A stretch of 64,000 bases of DNA from Marinomonas sp. KMM3893 (GCF_004352855.1 NZ_SJSC01000003.1:372001-436000); one strand, 5' to 3'; positions 1 to 10,006 are shown, numbered from the stretch's first letter. Program-made: numbers and translations. Notes: generated from the letters alone by a model not told the origin.

Positions 1-188
1 CGCAAGTGGATTCGTCTTCTGTGATGGTGAACGCCTCGACCGCTTTTGCGGATGGCTTTGAATATGGGTTGGGTGCCGAAATTGGTATTTCTACCGATAA
101 AATCCACGCCCGTGGACCGGTCGGTCTGATTGGTTTAACCAGCCAGAAGTACATAGTGCTAGGGGATGGCCACACCCGTGACAATTAA
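1..188 (+). CDS. proA: Gamma-glutamyl phosphate reductase, C-terminal fragment
   Basis: Only the last ~60 residues are inside the window; the gene starts before position 1. The fragment contains the conserved tail of Pro[10 protein letters not shown], then [12 protein letters not shown], ending near [10 protein letters not shown]. ProA is the NADPH-dependent enzyme of proline synthesis that reduces gamma-glutamyl phosphate to glutamate semialdehyde in the cytoplasm. The reading frame is open from the window edge to a TAA at 186-188. The next gene, nadD, starts inside this one (23-nt overlap), a common proA-nadD arrangement in gammaproteobacteria, which supports co-transcription. The call rests on recognised C-terminal sequence; the catalytic Cys lies outside the window. 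Confidence 0.93.
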   Translation, partial: QVDSSSVMVNASTAFADGFEYGLGAEIGISTDKIHARGPVGLIGLTSQKYIVLGDGHTRDN

Positions 189-858
189 TACCAAGCATCT
201 GGGGCGAGCTTCTGGCGTTGCCATTATGGGAGGGACGTTTGACCCGATACATAATGGGCATCTGAGGGCGGCGGTAGAAATCCTCGACCGTTTTGGTTTT
301 GAGTCTTTGCGTTTGGTTCCTTGTTTTCAGCCAGTTCATAAAGGTCTGCCTAGCATTACCGCGGCACAGCGTCTGGCAATGGTTGAAATGGCGATTTCGA
401 GCGATTCGCGTTTGTCCGTTGATCGACGAGAAATTGTGCGTGAAGGGCCGAGTTACTCGATTGATACCTTAAAAGACATTCGTTCTGAGATTGGCCCAGA
501 TGAGCCCTTGATCATGGTGTTGGGAATGGACAGTTTTTTGTCGATCCCAACTTGGGCGGATTGGCAGGCATTGATCCAGTATGCGCATATTTTGGTGGTG
601 TCTCGACCGGGCTGGGAGCCGGATCTGATTTCGGAATTAAGCGCTTTCTGCGAAAACTATCGTGCCGCTTCATCGCATGAGTTACAATGCGCGCCCTCAG
701 GTTTTATTTGGTTAGAAACGCTACCGTCTCTGGAGATCTCTTCGAGTATGATAAGAGCCCTGCGTAAAAAACAGGAATCCATTGCGTATCTGCTACCAGA
801 ACCCGTACAAACATACATAATACAAAATCAATTATATCAGGATAACGTAACTTTATGA
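166..858 (+). CDS. nadD: Nicotinate-nucleotide adenylyltransferase
   Basis: A 230-residue NadD that transfers AMP from ATP to nicotinate mononucleotide, giving deamido-NAD in NAD synthesis. The nucleotidyltransferase signature [11 protein letters not shown] is at residues 22-32 and the second motif ISSSMIR is at 191-197, both diagnostic. The ATG at 166 lies inside proA; an in-frame GTG at 178 is an alternative and neither has an ideally spaced ribosome site, so the exact start is uncertain by a few codons. Length fits the family (about 210-230). It overlaps rsfS by 4 nt (ATGA), indicating translational coupling. Confidence 0.95.
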   Translation: MATPVTINTKHLGRASGVAIMGGTFDPIHNGHLRAAVEILDRFGFESLRLVPCFQPVHKGLPSITAAQRLAMVEMAISSDSRLSVDRREIVREGPSYSIDTLKDIRSEIGPDEPLIMVLGMDSFLSIPTWADWQALIQYAHILVVSRPGWEPDLISELSAFCENYRAASSHELQCAPSGFIWLETLPSLEISSSMIRALRKKQESIAYLLPEPVQTYIIQNQLYQDNVTL

Positions 859-1208
859 GTCAGCCTAATCTCACAGCGGATCAAATCTTAGCTTTAGCAG
901 TGGAAGCACTGGAAGATGTCAAAGGTGATAAGATCACTGTGTTGAATGTTTCAAAACACACAGACATGATGGATTTCATGGTTATTTGTACCGGTACCTC
1001 TAAGCGTCATGTGAATGGTTTGGGGCAGAATGTTATTGAGCATCTAAAGTCTAATGGTCTTCAGCCTTTAGGTTTTGAAGGACGCGGTACAGGAAGCGAC
1101 TGGGTGTTGGTTGATCTTCATGATGTTGTTGTTCATGTCATGACCGAAGAAGCGCGAGCTTTTTACGACCTAGAAAAACTTTGGGACATTAAACCAGAAT
1201 CGATTTAA
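855..1208 (+). CDS. rsfS: Ribosome silencing factor RsfS
   Basis: A 117-residue member of the RsfS/Iojap family (formerly YbeB). RsfS binds ribosomal protein uL14 and blocks joining of the subunits, lowering translation in starved cells. Conserved family segments are visible: DFMVICTGTS in the middle and GSDWVLVDLHDVVVHV followed by the YDLEKLW tail. The start codon overlaps the nadD stop and the gene is followed by rlmH after 9 nt, the usual nadD-rsfS-rlmH trio. Nothing unusual is seen. Confidence 0.95.
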   Translation: MSQPNLTADQILALAVEALEDVKGDKITVLNVSKHTDMMDFMVICTGTSKRHVNGLGQNVIEHLKSNGLQPLGFEGRGTGSDWVLVDLHDVVVHVMTEEARAFYDLEKLWDIKPESI

Positions 1209-1217
1209 GGTTTTGCA

Positions 1218-1685
1218 ATGCGCGTTCGACTGATTGCTGTCGGCACTAAAATGCCGAAATGGGTAACGCAAGGCTATGACGATTACGCCAAGCGATTGCC
1301 CAAAGATTTTGCTTTAGAATTGGTGGAAATCCCAATGTCACCACGCGGGAAAAACACCGATATACCTAAAGCAATTCGCAAAGAAGGTGATCTGATGCTC
1401 GATGCGATTCCTCAGGGAGATAAGGTAATCGCAATGGAGGTCCTCGGTAAAGAGTGGTCAACGCATCAGTTGGCAGATCAGACCGAGAGCTGGCGCATGG
1501 AAGGTTATAATGTCAGTTTGTTGGTGGGTGGCCCTGATGGGCTTGACCCCCGTTGTACAGCGAAAGCCGATCAAATCTGGTCGCTTTCTCGTTTGACACT
1601 GCCACACCCTATGGTTCGGGTTATTCTTGCTGAGCAAATCTACCGTGCTTGGACCTTGATGAATAATCATCCGTACCATAGATAG
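1218..1685 (+). CDS. rlmH: 23S rRNA pseudouridine-1915 N3-methyltransferase
   Basis: A 155-residue SPOUT-class methyltransferase that adds a methyl group from SAM to pseudouridine 1915 in helix 69 of 23S rRNA, acting on the 70S ribosome. The SAM-binding knot is seen in VGGPDGLD and in [18 protein letters not shown], and the protein ends in the typical PYHR tail. Its length matches E. coli RlmH. It sits 9 nt after rsfS and 11 nt before mrdA, so it is part of one transcription unit running from amino-acid and NAD genes into cell-wall genes. Confidence 0.96.
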   Translation: MRVRLIAVGTKMPKWVTQGYDDYAKRLPKDFALELVEIPMSPRGKNTDIPKAIRKEGDLMLDAIPQGDKVIAMEVLGKEWSTHQLADQTESWRMEGYNVSLLVGGPDGLDPRCTAKADQIWSLSRLTLPHPMVRVILAEQIYRAWTLMNNHPYHR

Positions 1686-1696
1686 AGGATCGTTCG

Positions 1697-3574
1697 TTGA
1701 GCCGTCGATATAAGAACTTCCGCAATTACAATCAAGAAAAAACACTGACACAATCGCGTATTATTATTGCGGGCCTTTTAGTGTTGCTCTTGGCGGGCGT
1801 CTTGATGGCTCGCTTGTTTTACCTCCAAGTCTTAAATTACCAACTTTATCAAACCAAAGCCGATGATAACCGTGTGATGCTGGTCACTGAGCCACCACCA
1901 CGTGGGTTGATTTATGATCGCAATGGCGTGGTGCTCGCCGATAACCGTCCTATTCACAGTTTGACGGTGACGCCAGAGCGCATTAAAAGCATGCCTCAGC
2001 TGCGCAAAATTCTCTCTGGGTTGATCGATATTAGTCCGGACGAATGGGATCAGTTTGATGAAAAACTGAAAGACTATCGTCGGCCTTATCAATCCATTAC
2101 CTTAAAATCCCAGTTAACCGATGAAGAGTGGGCGCGTATTGCCGTGAATCTTTATAAGTTAGATGGCGTACAGGTTGAGGCTCAGCTCACTCGTTATTAT
2201 CCCTATGGCAAAGCGTTTGCTCATGCCGTTGGGTACGTTGGGCGTATTACGACCAAAGATTTAGAAAGAGTGGATAAGCAGGCTTACCAAGGCGCTCTGT
2301 TTATTGGTAAAACTGGGGTCGAAGGCTATTACGAAAGCACCTTGTTTGGTAAGCCAGGTATTAAGAAAGTCGAAGTGAATGCGCGCGGTCGTATCATGGA
2401 TGAGCTGGGGCGAGAGAATCCGGTCCCAGGTAAAGACGTTCATTTGTATATGGATGCGCGTTTGCAGCAATACGCCTACGACTTACTCGGTAATTACAAA
2501 GGCTCTGTGGTGGCCATAGATCCGAATACTGGCGGTATTTTAGCCTTGGTCTCCAAGCCCGGCTTTGACCCTAATTTGTTTGTTAGGGGGATTTCTTATA
2601 AAGACTATTCCGTATTGCGCAACTCAAAAGACCTTCCTTTGTTTAATCGTGCTTTACGTGGTGGTTACCCACCGGCTTCGACCATTAAGCCGTTTATGGC
2701 GCTGGCTGGCCTAGAATATGGTTTCTCTTCATGGACTGAACGTTATTTTGCTCGTGGTTATTACCAAATTAATCCCGGTGGACGTCGTTATCGTGATTGG
2801 AAACGAGGCGGTCATGGCTGGATTAATCTAGAGCGTGCGGTCATCGAATCGGTGGACACCTATTTCTACCAGTTAGCGAATAAAATGGGCATTACCCCGA
2901 TCCATGACTTTTTGACACGCTTTGGTTTTGGGAAAAGTGTGTTGCTAGATTTAAACGGTGCGAGCATCGGCTTGTTGCCATCCAATGCGTGGAAAAAAGC
3001 CAAATACAATGAGCCTTGGTACCCAGGGGACTCAGTAAACGTTGGGATAGGCCAAGGTTTCATGGTGGCCACACCGATTCAGATTGCAACGGCGGTTTCC
3101 GCCATTGCGGCGCGCGGGCATTATTATTTCCCACGCATGGCGCAGACAATTGGCAACAAAGCTGCGACGTTTGAGGGCAAAGAAGGGGGTGTTCATAACA
3201 TCATCCTAAAAGACCAGCGCAACTGGGAAAAAATCATTACCGCAATGCGCAAAGTGATTACCGATCCTAAGGGCACAGGAAGGCGCTTACAGGGGACGGA
3301 TTACGCCATTGCCGGTAAGACAGGGACAGGGCAAGTCTTTAGTCTGCAAGACGGTGAGGAATATGAAGCGGACAAACTGGCGAAGCGGCTTCATGACCAT
3401 GGTTTGTTTATTGCTTTTGCGCCAGCGGAGAAGCCGACGATTGCCGTTTTTGCGATTTTTGAAAATGGCGGCGGGGCTGCCAAACCGGCCGATTTAACGA
3501 AGAAACTTTTTGATGCTTATATCGACGGTAAGTACCCTAAAAAGTACGACTATTTAAAAGGTAATGCGAAGTGA
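1697..3574 (+). CDS. mrdA: Penicillin-binding protein 2 (elongation transpeptidase)
   Basis: A 625-residue class B PBP that cross-links peptidoglycan during side-wall elongation with RodA and MreB. An N-terminal membrane anchor lies near residues 19-45, followed by the pedestal domain and a transpeptidase domain with STIK (Ser328), the SVD triad near 385 and KTG near 541. The start is TTG at 1697; AGAGGA at 1684-1689 gives proper spacing and the N-terminus SRRYKNFRNY is typical of PBP2. The stop overlaps the rodA start by 4 nt. Active-site motifs are intact, so it should be functional. Confidence 0.95.
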   Translation: MSRRYKNFRNYNQEKTLTQSRIIIAGLLVLLLAGVLMARLFYLQVLNYQLYQTKADDNRVMLVTEPPPRGLIYDRNGVVLADNRPIHSLTVTPERIKSMPQLRKILSGLIDISPDEWDQFDEKLKDYRRPYQSITLKSQLTDEEWARIAVNLYKLDGVQVEAQLTRYYPYGKAFAHAVGYVGRITTKDLERVDKQAYQGALFIGKTGVEGYYESTLFGKPGIKKVEVNARGRIMDELGRENPVPGKDVHLYMDARLQQYAYDLLGNYKGSVVAIDPNTGGILALVSKPGFDPNLFVRGISYKDYSVLRNSKDLPLFNRALRGGYPPASTIKPFMALAGLEYGFSSWTERYFARGYYQINPGGRRYRDWKRGGHGWINLERAVIESVDTYFYQLANKMGITPIHDFLTRFGFGKSVLLDLNGASIGLLPSNAWKKAKYNEPWYPGDSVNVGIGQGFMVATPIQIATAVSAIAARGHYYFPRMAQTIGNKAATFEGKEGGVHNIILKDQRNWEKIITAMRKVITDPKGTGRRLQGTDYAIAGKTGTGQVFSLQDGEEYEADKLAKRLHDHGLFIAFAPAEKPTIAVFAIFENGGGAAKPADLTKKLFDAYIDGKYPKKYDYLKGNAK

Positions 3575-4692
3575 GTGATAATGTTTATAGAAGAGCGCTG
3601 TCATTTGCGAACGCTCGCCTTTGGAAGCTGATTCACGTCGATATTTTGTTGCTTGGTGCGCTACTGCTGCTGATGGCCGGTGGCCTTGTTGTCTTGTACT
3701 CGGCGTCTGGTCAAGATATGGAAATGGTAGAGCGACAAATTCTCCGTTTTGGTATCGGTATGGGGGTGTGTCTTGGCTTGGCGCAACTGCCCCCTAAATA
3801 CATGCGCAGAGCCTCACCGGCTTTGTTTATTTTCTTGGCCATGTTGCTGATTGGTGTCTTGCTGTTTGGCGTTGGTGCGAAAGGTGCGCAGCGTTGGTTG
3901 GCACTGCCTGGTGGCTTGCGTTTTCAACCCTCTGAAATCATGAAAATCGTCATGCCAATGATGATTGCTTGGTATTTTTCTGATCGCCAGTTACCGCCTA
4001 AATTTAGAGAAGTGGTGGTGGTGTTAGCGTTGATTTTTACCCCCGCATTGATGGTGGCTAGGCAACCTGATTTAGGAACCGCGTTATTGGTGGCCGTGTC
4101 GGGCATCTTTGTGTTGTTTTTGGCGGGCCTTGGTTGGCGCTATATTCTGGGGGCCGCCGTGTCAGCGCCTGCTGCAGGCTATGTGCTTTGGCATTTTATG
4201 CACGATTATCAGCGTCAGCGCGTATTGACCTTTTTGAATCCAGAAAGCGACCCATTAGGTTCTGGCTGGAATATTATTCAGTCTAAAACCGCGATTGGCT
4301 CGGGCGGTCTGTATGGCAAAGGTTGGCTCGAAGGCACGCAAGCACAGTTAAACTTTTTACCAGAAAGCCATACGGATTTTATTATTGCGGTATTGGGTGA
4401 AGAGTTTGGCATGCTCGGTTGCGGTATTCTGATTTTTTCCTATTTGTTGGTGATTTCTCGTGGTTTGTATATCTCCGCAACAGCGGAAGACAATTATGCA
4501 CGCCTATTAGCAGGCAGTTTAACGCTGACCTTTTTTGTTTATATGTTTGTAAATATCGGCATGGTGTCAGGCATTTTACCTGTGGTTGGGGTACCCTTGC
4601 CCTTGGTCAGTTATGGCGGTACGTCCATCATAACAATTATGGCGACCTTTGGAATTTTGATGTCGGTACAAACACATAAAAGGGCGAGATGA
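3571..4692 (+). CDS. rodA: Rod-shape SEDS peptidoglycan glycosyltransferase RodA
   Basis: A 373-residue polytopic membrane protein of the SEDS family (about ten hydrophobic segments) that polymerises lipid II glycan strands together with PBP2. Family landmarks are RQPDLGTALL, the loop VLGEEFGMLG and the C-terminal PVVGVPLPLVSYGGTS. The GTG start overlaps the mrdA stop, and its own stop overlaps the mltB start (ATGATG), so the three wall genes are translationally coupled. FtsW is the paralogue, but the adjacent PBP2 gene marks this one as RodA. Confidence 0.95.
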   Translation: MSDNVYRRALSFANARLWKLIHVDILLLGALLLLMAGGLVVLYSASGQDMEMVERQILRFGIGMGVCLGLAQLPPKYMRRASPALFIFLAMLLIGVLLFGVGAKGAQRWLALPGGLRFQPSEIMKIVMPMMIAWYFSDRQLPPKFREVVVVLALIFTPALMVARQPDLGTALLVAVSGIFVLFLAGLGWRYILGAAVSAPAAGYVLWHFMHDYQRQRVLTFLNPESDPLGSGWNIIQSKTAIGSGGLYGKGWLEGTQAQLNFLPESHTDFIIAVLGEEFGMLGCGILIFSYLLVISRGLYISATAEDNYARLLAGSLTLTFFVYMFVNIGMVSGILPVVGVPLPLVSYGGTSIITIMATFGILMSVQTHKRAR

Positions 4693-5750
4693 TGATGAAA
4701 CTAGCAGTAGGGATGTTACTAGTGCTTGGCTTGGTCGGGTGCAGTAGCGCTGGGCAAGTGAAGGAACAAGCGTTGGGTGATGAGCTGGGTGTCAGTAATC
4801 AATTGCTCGATGATGCGCCTGAAGATAAAGCAGACTCTTATGCAGCCAACCCGCAAGTAAAAGCCTTTATTGCCCGCTTAGTGAAGCAAGATCACTTTGA
4901 TAAAAATACGCTAGAATTGGCGTTTTCACGGATAAAAATACGTGAAAAAGTCATTCAAAAATCCAACAATCAACCAGAATCCATTACCCCTTATTATGAA
5001 TATCGCTCGCGTTTTACCAATGCGCAACGGGTTGCCAGTGGTAAGGCTTTTGCCCAGAAAAACAAACATTGGTTAGAAAAAGCAGAGCAAGAATATGGCG
5101 TTGATTGGCACGTCATTGTGGCTTTGATAGGGGTTGAAACCTATTACGGGCGCATTACCGGTTCGAAAGATGTTTTCACCTCATTAACCACGCTCGCCTT
5201 TGATTACCCAAGACGACAAGCTTACTTCCAGAATGAACTGCGTGCCTATTTATTATTGGCGCGTGAAAATAATTGGAACATTGGCGCGACAAAGGGGTCC
5301 TATAGTGGGGCCATGGGTATGGTGCAGTTTATGCCAACCAATTACCGTAAGTTAGCGGTGGATTATGATGGCGATGGTCATGTTGATCTTTGGCACTCAG
5401 ATGCAGATGCCATCGGCAGTGTGGCAAATTATTTGCGTCACCATGGCTGGGAATACGAGCAACCTTACTTGGTAATGGCTCAGGTGGACAGTCCAGATGC
5501 GGTATCAAAATGGATAAACGCAGACAGAAAACCCATCAAAACAGCGGCCCAGTGGGCGGCGTTGAAAGTGTTGCCAACGCAACCTTTCTTAGCAAAGAAA
5601 ATGGGCTTAGTGGGCTTGCGCACCAAGGAGGATGAAACCTCTTATTGGCTGGCTTATGAGAACTTTTTTACTATCATGGATTACAACCCAAGCCGACGTT
5701 ATGCCATGTCAGTATTGGAGCTTGCTGAGAGCATAGGAAAGAATGATTAA
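4689..5750 (+). CDS. mltB: Membrane-bound lytic murein transglycosylase B
   Basis: A 353-residue lipoprotein that cleaves the glycan strand of peptidoglycan to make 1,6-anhydromuropeptides in the periplasm. The signal peptide ends in a lipobox LGLVGC with Cys18 as the lipid site. The catalytic Glu is in IGVETYYGRI (about Glu150), and GAMGMVQFMPTNYR with DYDGDGHVDLW is typical of the Slt35/MltB fold. It overlaps rodA by 4 nt and rlpA by 8 nt, so synthesis and remodelling of the wall are in one operon. Confidence 0.94.
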   Translation: MMMKLAVGMLLVLGLVGCSSAGQVKEQALGDELGVSNQLLDDAPEDKADSYAANPQVKAFIARLVKQDHFDKNTLELAFSRIKIREKVIQKSNNQPESITPYYEYRSRFTNAQRVASGKAFAQKNKHWLEKAEQEYGVDWHVIVALIGVETYYGRITGSKDVFTSLTTLAFDYPRRQAYFQNELRAYLLLARENNWNIGATKGSYSGAMGMVQFMPTNYRKLAVDYDGDGHVDLWHSDADAIGSVANYLRHHGWEYEQPYLVMAQVDSPDAVSKWINADRKPIKTAAQWAALKVLPTQPFLAKKMGLVGLRTKEDETSYWLAYENFFTIMDYNPSRRYAMSVLELAESIGKND

Positions 5751-6663
5751 ACATCGTGGTTTATGGTTATTAATTGGGGCGTGCCTTGTGTTATTGAGTG
5801 GTTGCACCGGTAATACAATGAGTTCTGCTGAGTATGATAAAGCCTCCGCTGGAGGGCGTTATACCATTCTTAAGGATCACGCTCCTGACCACGATGTCAA
5901 AGTAGACCATTTGCCTGACTTGGTGCCTAAATGGGAACCTAAAAGTCGAGGCGGCAATAAAAGCCCTTACGAAGTCTGGGGTAAGAAATACTGGGTGATG
6001 AAATCTGCTAAGGGCTACGTAGCAGAAGGAACGGCTTCTTGGTATGGCATGAAATTTCATGGTCATACCACATCAAATGGGGAAACATATGATATGTATG
6101 CCTTTTCTGCTGCCCATAAATCCCTGCCTTTACCGACCTATTTAAAAGTCACCAACTTGGATAATCAGCGTTCTGTGATTGTTAGAGTGAATGACAGAGG
6201 GCCTTTTCATGGGGACCGATTGATCGATCTTTCCTACGCGGCCGCGGTGCGCTTGGATTATCAGAAAAAAGGCTTGGCTCACGTGAGAATCGAAGCCATA
6301 ACGCCGCCAAAAGGGGGTGTTTATCAGCCAGAACCCAACGCTTCTTCAGGCCTTAAGAAAGAGGCTAATCCCCCTGTTATATTGACCTCTAAGTCAATTG
6401 CGGCACCTTCAAGTTCGGTGTCGAAAGTGCCTGTTTTTACGCACTTGCAATTGGGGGCTTTTTCAACAAAGGAAGCGGCCGAACGCTTGAAAAACCAACT
6501 GTTTTCTGTCTTTGATACGCAAATTAATATCGAGATAGTGAAGCACAGCGATGCACTTTATAAAGTATTAGTAGGCCCTTATGGCAGTGATGTAGAACTG
6601 TCTAATTGGCAAAAAAGGCTTTATGATGCAGGCTTTGCAAAGCCAGTACGAGTTGCGATGTAA
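5743..6663 (+). CDS. rlpA: Septal ring lytic transglycosylase RlpA, lipoprotein with SPOR domain
   Basis: A 306-residue outer-membrane lipoprotein. The lipobox LLSGC places the lipidated Cys at residue 21. A double-psi beta-barrel domain begins at GTASWYG and includes VRVNDRGPF and the DLSYAAA segment. A proline/serine-rich linker leads to a C-terminal SPOR domain (about 236-306) that binds glycan strands stripped of stem peptides. In Pseudomonas aeruginosa this protein cleaves such naked glycans; activity here is inferred from the family. The start overlaps mltB. Confidence 0.93.
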   Translation: MIKHRGLWLLIGACLVLLSGCTGNTMSSAEYDKASAGGRYTILKDHAPDHDVKVDHLPDLVPKWEPKSRGGNKSPYEVWGKKYWVMKSAKGYVAEGTASWYGMKFHGHTTSNGETYDMYAFSAAHKSLPLPTYLKVTNLDNQRSVIVRVNDRGPFHGDRLIDLSYAAAVRLDYQKKGLAHVRIEAITPPKGGVYQPEPNASSGLKKEANPPVILTSKSIAAPSSSVSKVPVFTHLQLGAFSTKEAAERLKNQLFSVFDTQINIEIVKHSDALYKVLVGPYGSDVELSNWQKRLYDAGFAKPVRVAM

Positions 6664-6684
6664 CTGTAAAGGCGAATTTCATAG

Positions 6685-6710
6685 ACTAGAGATTCATTTT
6701 TCTCTCTAGT
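6685..6710. other. Stem-loop between rlpA and dacA
   Basis: ACTAGAG at 6685-6691 pairs perfectly with CTCTAGT at 6704-6710 around a T-rich 12-nt loop. There is no U-tract directly after it, so it may be a weak terminator or an mRNA end-protecting hairpin between rlpA and dacA rather than a strong terminator. Confidence 0.4.
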
Positions 6711-6751
6711 ATCATTTGTAAACTTTTTTTAACCAGACGATGTTGTAGAGT

Positions 6752-7900
6752 ATGAAGCGACTCCTAATTATTTTATCCGTATTTCTTGGCATAACAGCCA
6801 ATGCCGTTCACGCAGAGCCTTCGCTAATTCCTGCGCCACCAGAACTTGCCGCTAGCAGTTATATCCTAATGGATGCTTACACCGGCGATATCTTAGTGTC
6901 TCACAATGCGGATGAAAAACTACCGCCAGCCAGCCTGACTAAGTTAATGACGGCTTACATCACTGAGTATGAGCTAGCTCGCGGTGATATCAGTGTTGAT
7001 GATAAAGTCACCATCAGTGAAAAAGCATGGCGCATGAAAGGGTCTCGTACCTTCGTTCGTGAAGGCACAAGAGTGCCATTAATGACACTGATGCAAGGCA
7101 TGATTGTTCAGTCTGGTAATGATGCGACTGTCGCGATTGCAGAGCACATTGCAGGCAGTGAGTCTGCTTTTGCTGACTTGATGAACCAGCACGCTAAACT
7201 GCTTGGTATGAAAGACTCTCATTTCGTCAATGCGACGGGCTACCCAGCAGACGATCATTACTCTAGTGCTCACGATATTGCGATCGTAGCGCGTGCGACC
7301 ATTACTCAGTTCCCTGAAAATTACCCAATTTACGCGGAAAAGTACTTTACCTATAACAACATTCGTCAGCCTAACCGCAATCGTCTGTTATGGCGTGATA
7401 AGTCCGTAGATGGTTTGAAAACAGGCCATACTGAAGCCGCTGGTTTTTGCTTGGCCGCTTCTGCCGTACGCAATGGCACGCGTTTGATTACCGTTGTCAT
7501 GGGCACAAAATCAGATGAAGCTCGTGCCAGCGAATCTCAGAAATTATTGGATTACGGTTTCCGATACTACGAAACACGCAAGCTTTATAGCCGTGGCCAA
7601 GTGGTGAACAATGCCCGTGTTTGGGGTGGTAGCCAAAATACAGTGAAAGTTGGTTTTACCGATGACGTATTGGTAACATTGCCGCGCCAAGATGCGGACT
7701 CGCTTCCTGCAAGCTTACAAATGAACCCTGAAATTGAAGCGCCAATCAAAGTGGGCGATGTGCTTGGTAAAGTGGTTGTTGGTACCGCTGGCAATGTTGT
7801 ATTAGAACGCAATGTTGTTGCGCTTGAGCCTGTTGAACAAGGTGGCTTCTTTAAGCGTATATTTGATAAAATCAAACTTTTCTTCATGAATTTATTTTAG
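6752..7900 (+). CDS. dacA: D-alanyl-D-alanine carboxypeptidase (PBP5/6 type)
   Basis: A 382-residue penicillin-binding protein that removes the terminal D-Ala from pentapeptides in the periplasm. A signal peptide ends at about residue 21 (VHA-EPS). Active-site motifs are SLTK (Ser61, Lys64), SGN (Ser121) and KTG (Lys223). A C-terminal beta domain is followed by an amphipathic helix rich in Phe, Lys and Ile that anchors PBP5/6 to the inner membrane. It precedes ybeD by 24 nt, as in E. coli and Pseudomonas. Whether it is the DacA or DacC type cannot be decided from sequence alone. Confidence 0.94.
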   Translation: MKRLLIILSVFLGITANAVHAEPSLIPAPPELAASSYILMDAYTGDILVSHNADEKLPPASLTKLMTAYITEYELARGDISVDDKVTISEKAWRMKGSRTFVREGTRVPLMTLMQGMIVQSGNDATVAIAEHIAGSESAFADLMNQHAKLLGMKDSHFVNATGYPADDHYSSAHDIAIVARATITQFPENYPIYAEKYFTYNNIRQPNRNRLLWRDKSVDGLKTGHTEAAGFCLAASAVRNGTRLITVVMGTKSDEARASESQKLLDYGFRYYETRKLYSRGQVVNNARVWGGSQNTVKVGFTDDVLVTLPRQDADSLPASLQMNPEIEAPIKVGDVLGKVVVGTAGNVVLERNVVALEPVEQGGFFKRIFDKIKLFFMNLF

Positions 7901-7924
7901 GTCTTAGGATCTAGTGGACTATCG

Positions 7925-8230
7925 ATGGCTCTGATTACAAAAGATGGCGATCAAGCTGAAAATGCAGTTGATGCGCCCAAGATTGAATTTCCATGTGACA
8001 ACTATGTGATTAAAGTGGTGGCACTTGATCTTGATAACTGTCATGTGGATATTGTGAAATGCATGCAAGTGCATGCTCCAGAAATGGGCAATGAAGCGAC
8101 TAATATCAATCGCTCAAGCAAGGGACGTTTTGTCAGCTACAGCTTCCGTATTTTGGCTCAGAGTGAAGAACAGCTAGCAAACTTGCATAAGGATCTTATG
8201 GCGCTTGAAGCGGTTAAGATGGTTCTATAA
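7925..8230 (+). CDS. ybeD: YbeD family protein (DUF493)
   Basis: A 101-residue protein of the YbeD/DUF493 family, a small ferredoxin-like alpha/beta fold resembling ACT-type regulatory domains. Its biochemical role is not established; the strong link with dacA and lipB suggests a regulatory part in lipoate or cell-wall metabolism. Landmarks are IEFPCDNYVIKV near the start and SSKGRFVSYSFRI in the middle. The stop is directly followed by the lipB ATG with no gap, indicating coupled translation. Confidence 0.9.
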   Translation: MALITKDGDQAENAVDAPKIEFPCDNYVIKVVALDLDNCHVDIVKCMQVHAPEMGNEATNINRSSKGRFVSYSFRILAQSEEQLANLHKDLMALEAVKMVL

Positions 8231-8875
8231 ATGAATCAGGACCTTATTTGCCGTGATTTAGGCGTGATTGCCTACGAGACAACTTGGGAACGAATGAAAG
8301 AATTCACCCAAGTTCGCTCGAAAGAAGATCAAGATGAAATTTGGTTACTTGAACATCCTTCTTTATTTACGCAAGGACAAGCGGGTAAAGAAGAGCATCT
8401 ACTGGCGCCAGGAGATATTCCTGTTATTCAAGTGGATCGAGGCGGGCAGGTTACTTACCATGGCCCAGGCCAGCTGGTAGCTTATGTACTGATTGATCTC
8501 AAACGCCTTGGAATAGGCGTAAGGGATTTGGTCAGTGTGTTAGAGAATGCCATTGTTGAGACTCTCAAGCTCAATGATATTGAGGCGTATGCCAAGCCAG
8601 ATGCCCCAGGTGTTTATGTAGATGAAAAAAAGATCGCTTCCTTGGGCTTAAGAGTTCGCCGAGGCTGTTCTTTTCATGGTTTAGCGTTGAATGTGGATAT
8701 GGATTTATCCCCCTTTAATCGTATTAATCCATGTGGCTATCAAGGTCTTCAGATGGTCGATATGGCTCGCTTGAGCAGTCAGGTCGATTTTTCTAATGTT
8801 AAAGTTCAGTTGGCGAACCAGCTTGCTGAACAGCTCGGATACAAACATCCGACTATCCAACAAGGGTGGAAATAG
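8231..8875 (+). CDS. lipB: Lipoyl(octanoyl) transferase
   Basis: A 214-residue LipB that moves the octanoyl group from acyl carrier protein to lipoyl domains of target enzymes. The catalytic Cys146 is in [13 protein letters not shown] and the partner Lys134 in [10 protein letters not shown]; the family signature [18 protein letters not shown] is complete. With LipA just downstream it provides lipoate for the 2-oxoglutarate dehydrogenase encoded at 52-58 kb and for other complexes. It directly abuts ybeD and is separated from lipA by 1 nt. Confidence 0.96.
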   Translation: MNQDLICRDLGVIAYETTWERMKEFTQVRSKEDQDEIWLLEHPSLFTQGQAGKEEHLLAPGDIPVIQVDRGGQVTYHGPGQLVAYVLIDLKRLGIGVRDLVSVLENAIVETLKLNDIEAYAKPDAPGVYVDEKKIASLGLRVRRGCSFHGLALNVDMDLSPFNRINPCGYQGLQMVDMARLSSQVDFSNVKVQLANQLAEQLGYKHPTIQQGWK

Positions 8876-8876
8876 A

Positions 8877-9836
8877 ATGACTGCAGAACGCAAACGCGTT
8901 GTCCAAGGCGAAAAACTTCGTGGCGCCGATAAAATGGCCCGCATCCCAGTAAAAATTGTCCCAACAGAAGAAATTCCACGCAAGCCAGATTGGCTTCGTG
9001 TGCGTATGCCTGCTTCTCCTGAAATTGCTCGTATCAAGCAGACACTGCGTGAGCATAAGCTAGCCTCTGTATGTGAAGAAGCGAACTGCCCTAATTTAGG
9101 GGAATGTTTCAGTAATGGTACGGCGACTTTCATGATCATGGGCGAAATTTGTACGCGCCGTTGTCCTTTTTGTGATGTTGCTCACGGTCGTCCGAATGCA
9201 TTAAGCCCGAATGAGCCAAAAGAGCTTGCGGCGGCCATTCGTGACATGAAATTAAAATACGTGGTGATTACCTCCGTTGACCGTGATGATCTACGAGATG
9301 GCGGTGCGCAGCATTTTGTTGATTGTATCAATGAAACTCGTGCTTTGAGCCCTAACATTGAAATCGAGACTTTGGTGCCGGATTTCCGTGGGCGCATGGA
9401 AACATCGTTGGACATCTTGCAGCTTGCACCACCAGATGTGTTTAATCACAATTTAGAATCCATTCCTCGCCTTTACCGTCAAGTGCGTCCAGGTTCTGAT
9501 TACCAATGGTCTCTTGATTTGCTCAAGAACTTTAAAGATCGTTGCCCAGAAGTGCCAACCAAATCAGGTTTGATGGTGGGCTTAGGCGAGACGTTTGAAG
9601 AAATCGTTGAAGTGTTAAAAGATCTGCGTGCTCATAACGTGGATATGTTGACGATTGGTCAATACTTGCAACCTTCAAAACACCATTTCCCAATGGCGCG
9701 ATTTGTACCGCCTGAAGAATTTGCGCGTTATGAAGAAGTGGCAAAAGAACTTGGCTTTAAGCATGCTGCTTGTGGTCCATTAGTACGTTCTTCTTACCAC
9801 GCTGATAAGCAAGCTCACGGCGAACGCGTTTCTTAA
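8877..9836 (+). CDS. lipA: Lipoyl synthase (radical SAM)
   Basis: A 319-residue radical SAM enzyme that inserts two sulfur atoms into protein-bound octanoate. The auxiliary cluster ligands are in [12 protein letters not shown], and the radical SAM cluster is CTRRCPFC. The RSSYHA motif near the C-terminus provides the serine ligand of the auxiliary cluster. The open frame extends upstream into lipB, but the ATG at 8877 directly after the lipB stop gives the family's usual length and start ([19 protein letters not shown]) and is preferred. A terminator follows. Confidence 0.96.
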   Translation: MTAERKRVVQGEKLRGADKMARIPVKIVPTEEIPRKPDWLRVRMPASPEIARIKQTLREHKLASVCEEANCPNLGECFSNGTATFMIMGEICTRRCPFCDVAHGRPNALSPNEPKELAAAIRDMKLKYVVITSVDRDDLRDGGAQHFVDCINETRALSPNIEIETLVPDFRGRMETSLDILQLAPPDVFNHNLESIPRLYRQVRPGSDYQWSLDLLKNFKDRCPEVPTKSGLMVGLGETFEEIVEVLKDLRAHNVDMLTIGQYLQPSKHHFPMARFVPPEEFARYEEVAKELGFKHAACGPLVRSSYHADKQAHGERVS

Positions 9837-9859
9837 GCTATTATTACAGTACTGAAAAG

Positions 9860-9897
9860 AGCGGAGTTGAGGGAGTCCCCCTTAGCCCCGCTTTTTT
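9860..9897 (+). terminator. Rho-independent terminator after lipA
   Basis: AGCGG at 9860-9864 pairs with CCGCT at 9888-9892, with an inner AGGG/CCCT pairing, and a run of T at 9892-9897 follows. It ends the long unit that begins upstream of the window. Confidence 0.8.
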
Positions 9898-10006
9898 ATT
9901 ATCTCATGACAACAATCTAAATAAGGGCAAGTGCGGTTGAGGCTCTGATTTCATGTCACTCAGCGGGATTTGTTTTGATGTATTTATTTGAATTTTAGGA
10001 GGCAAT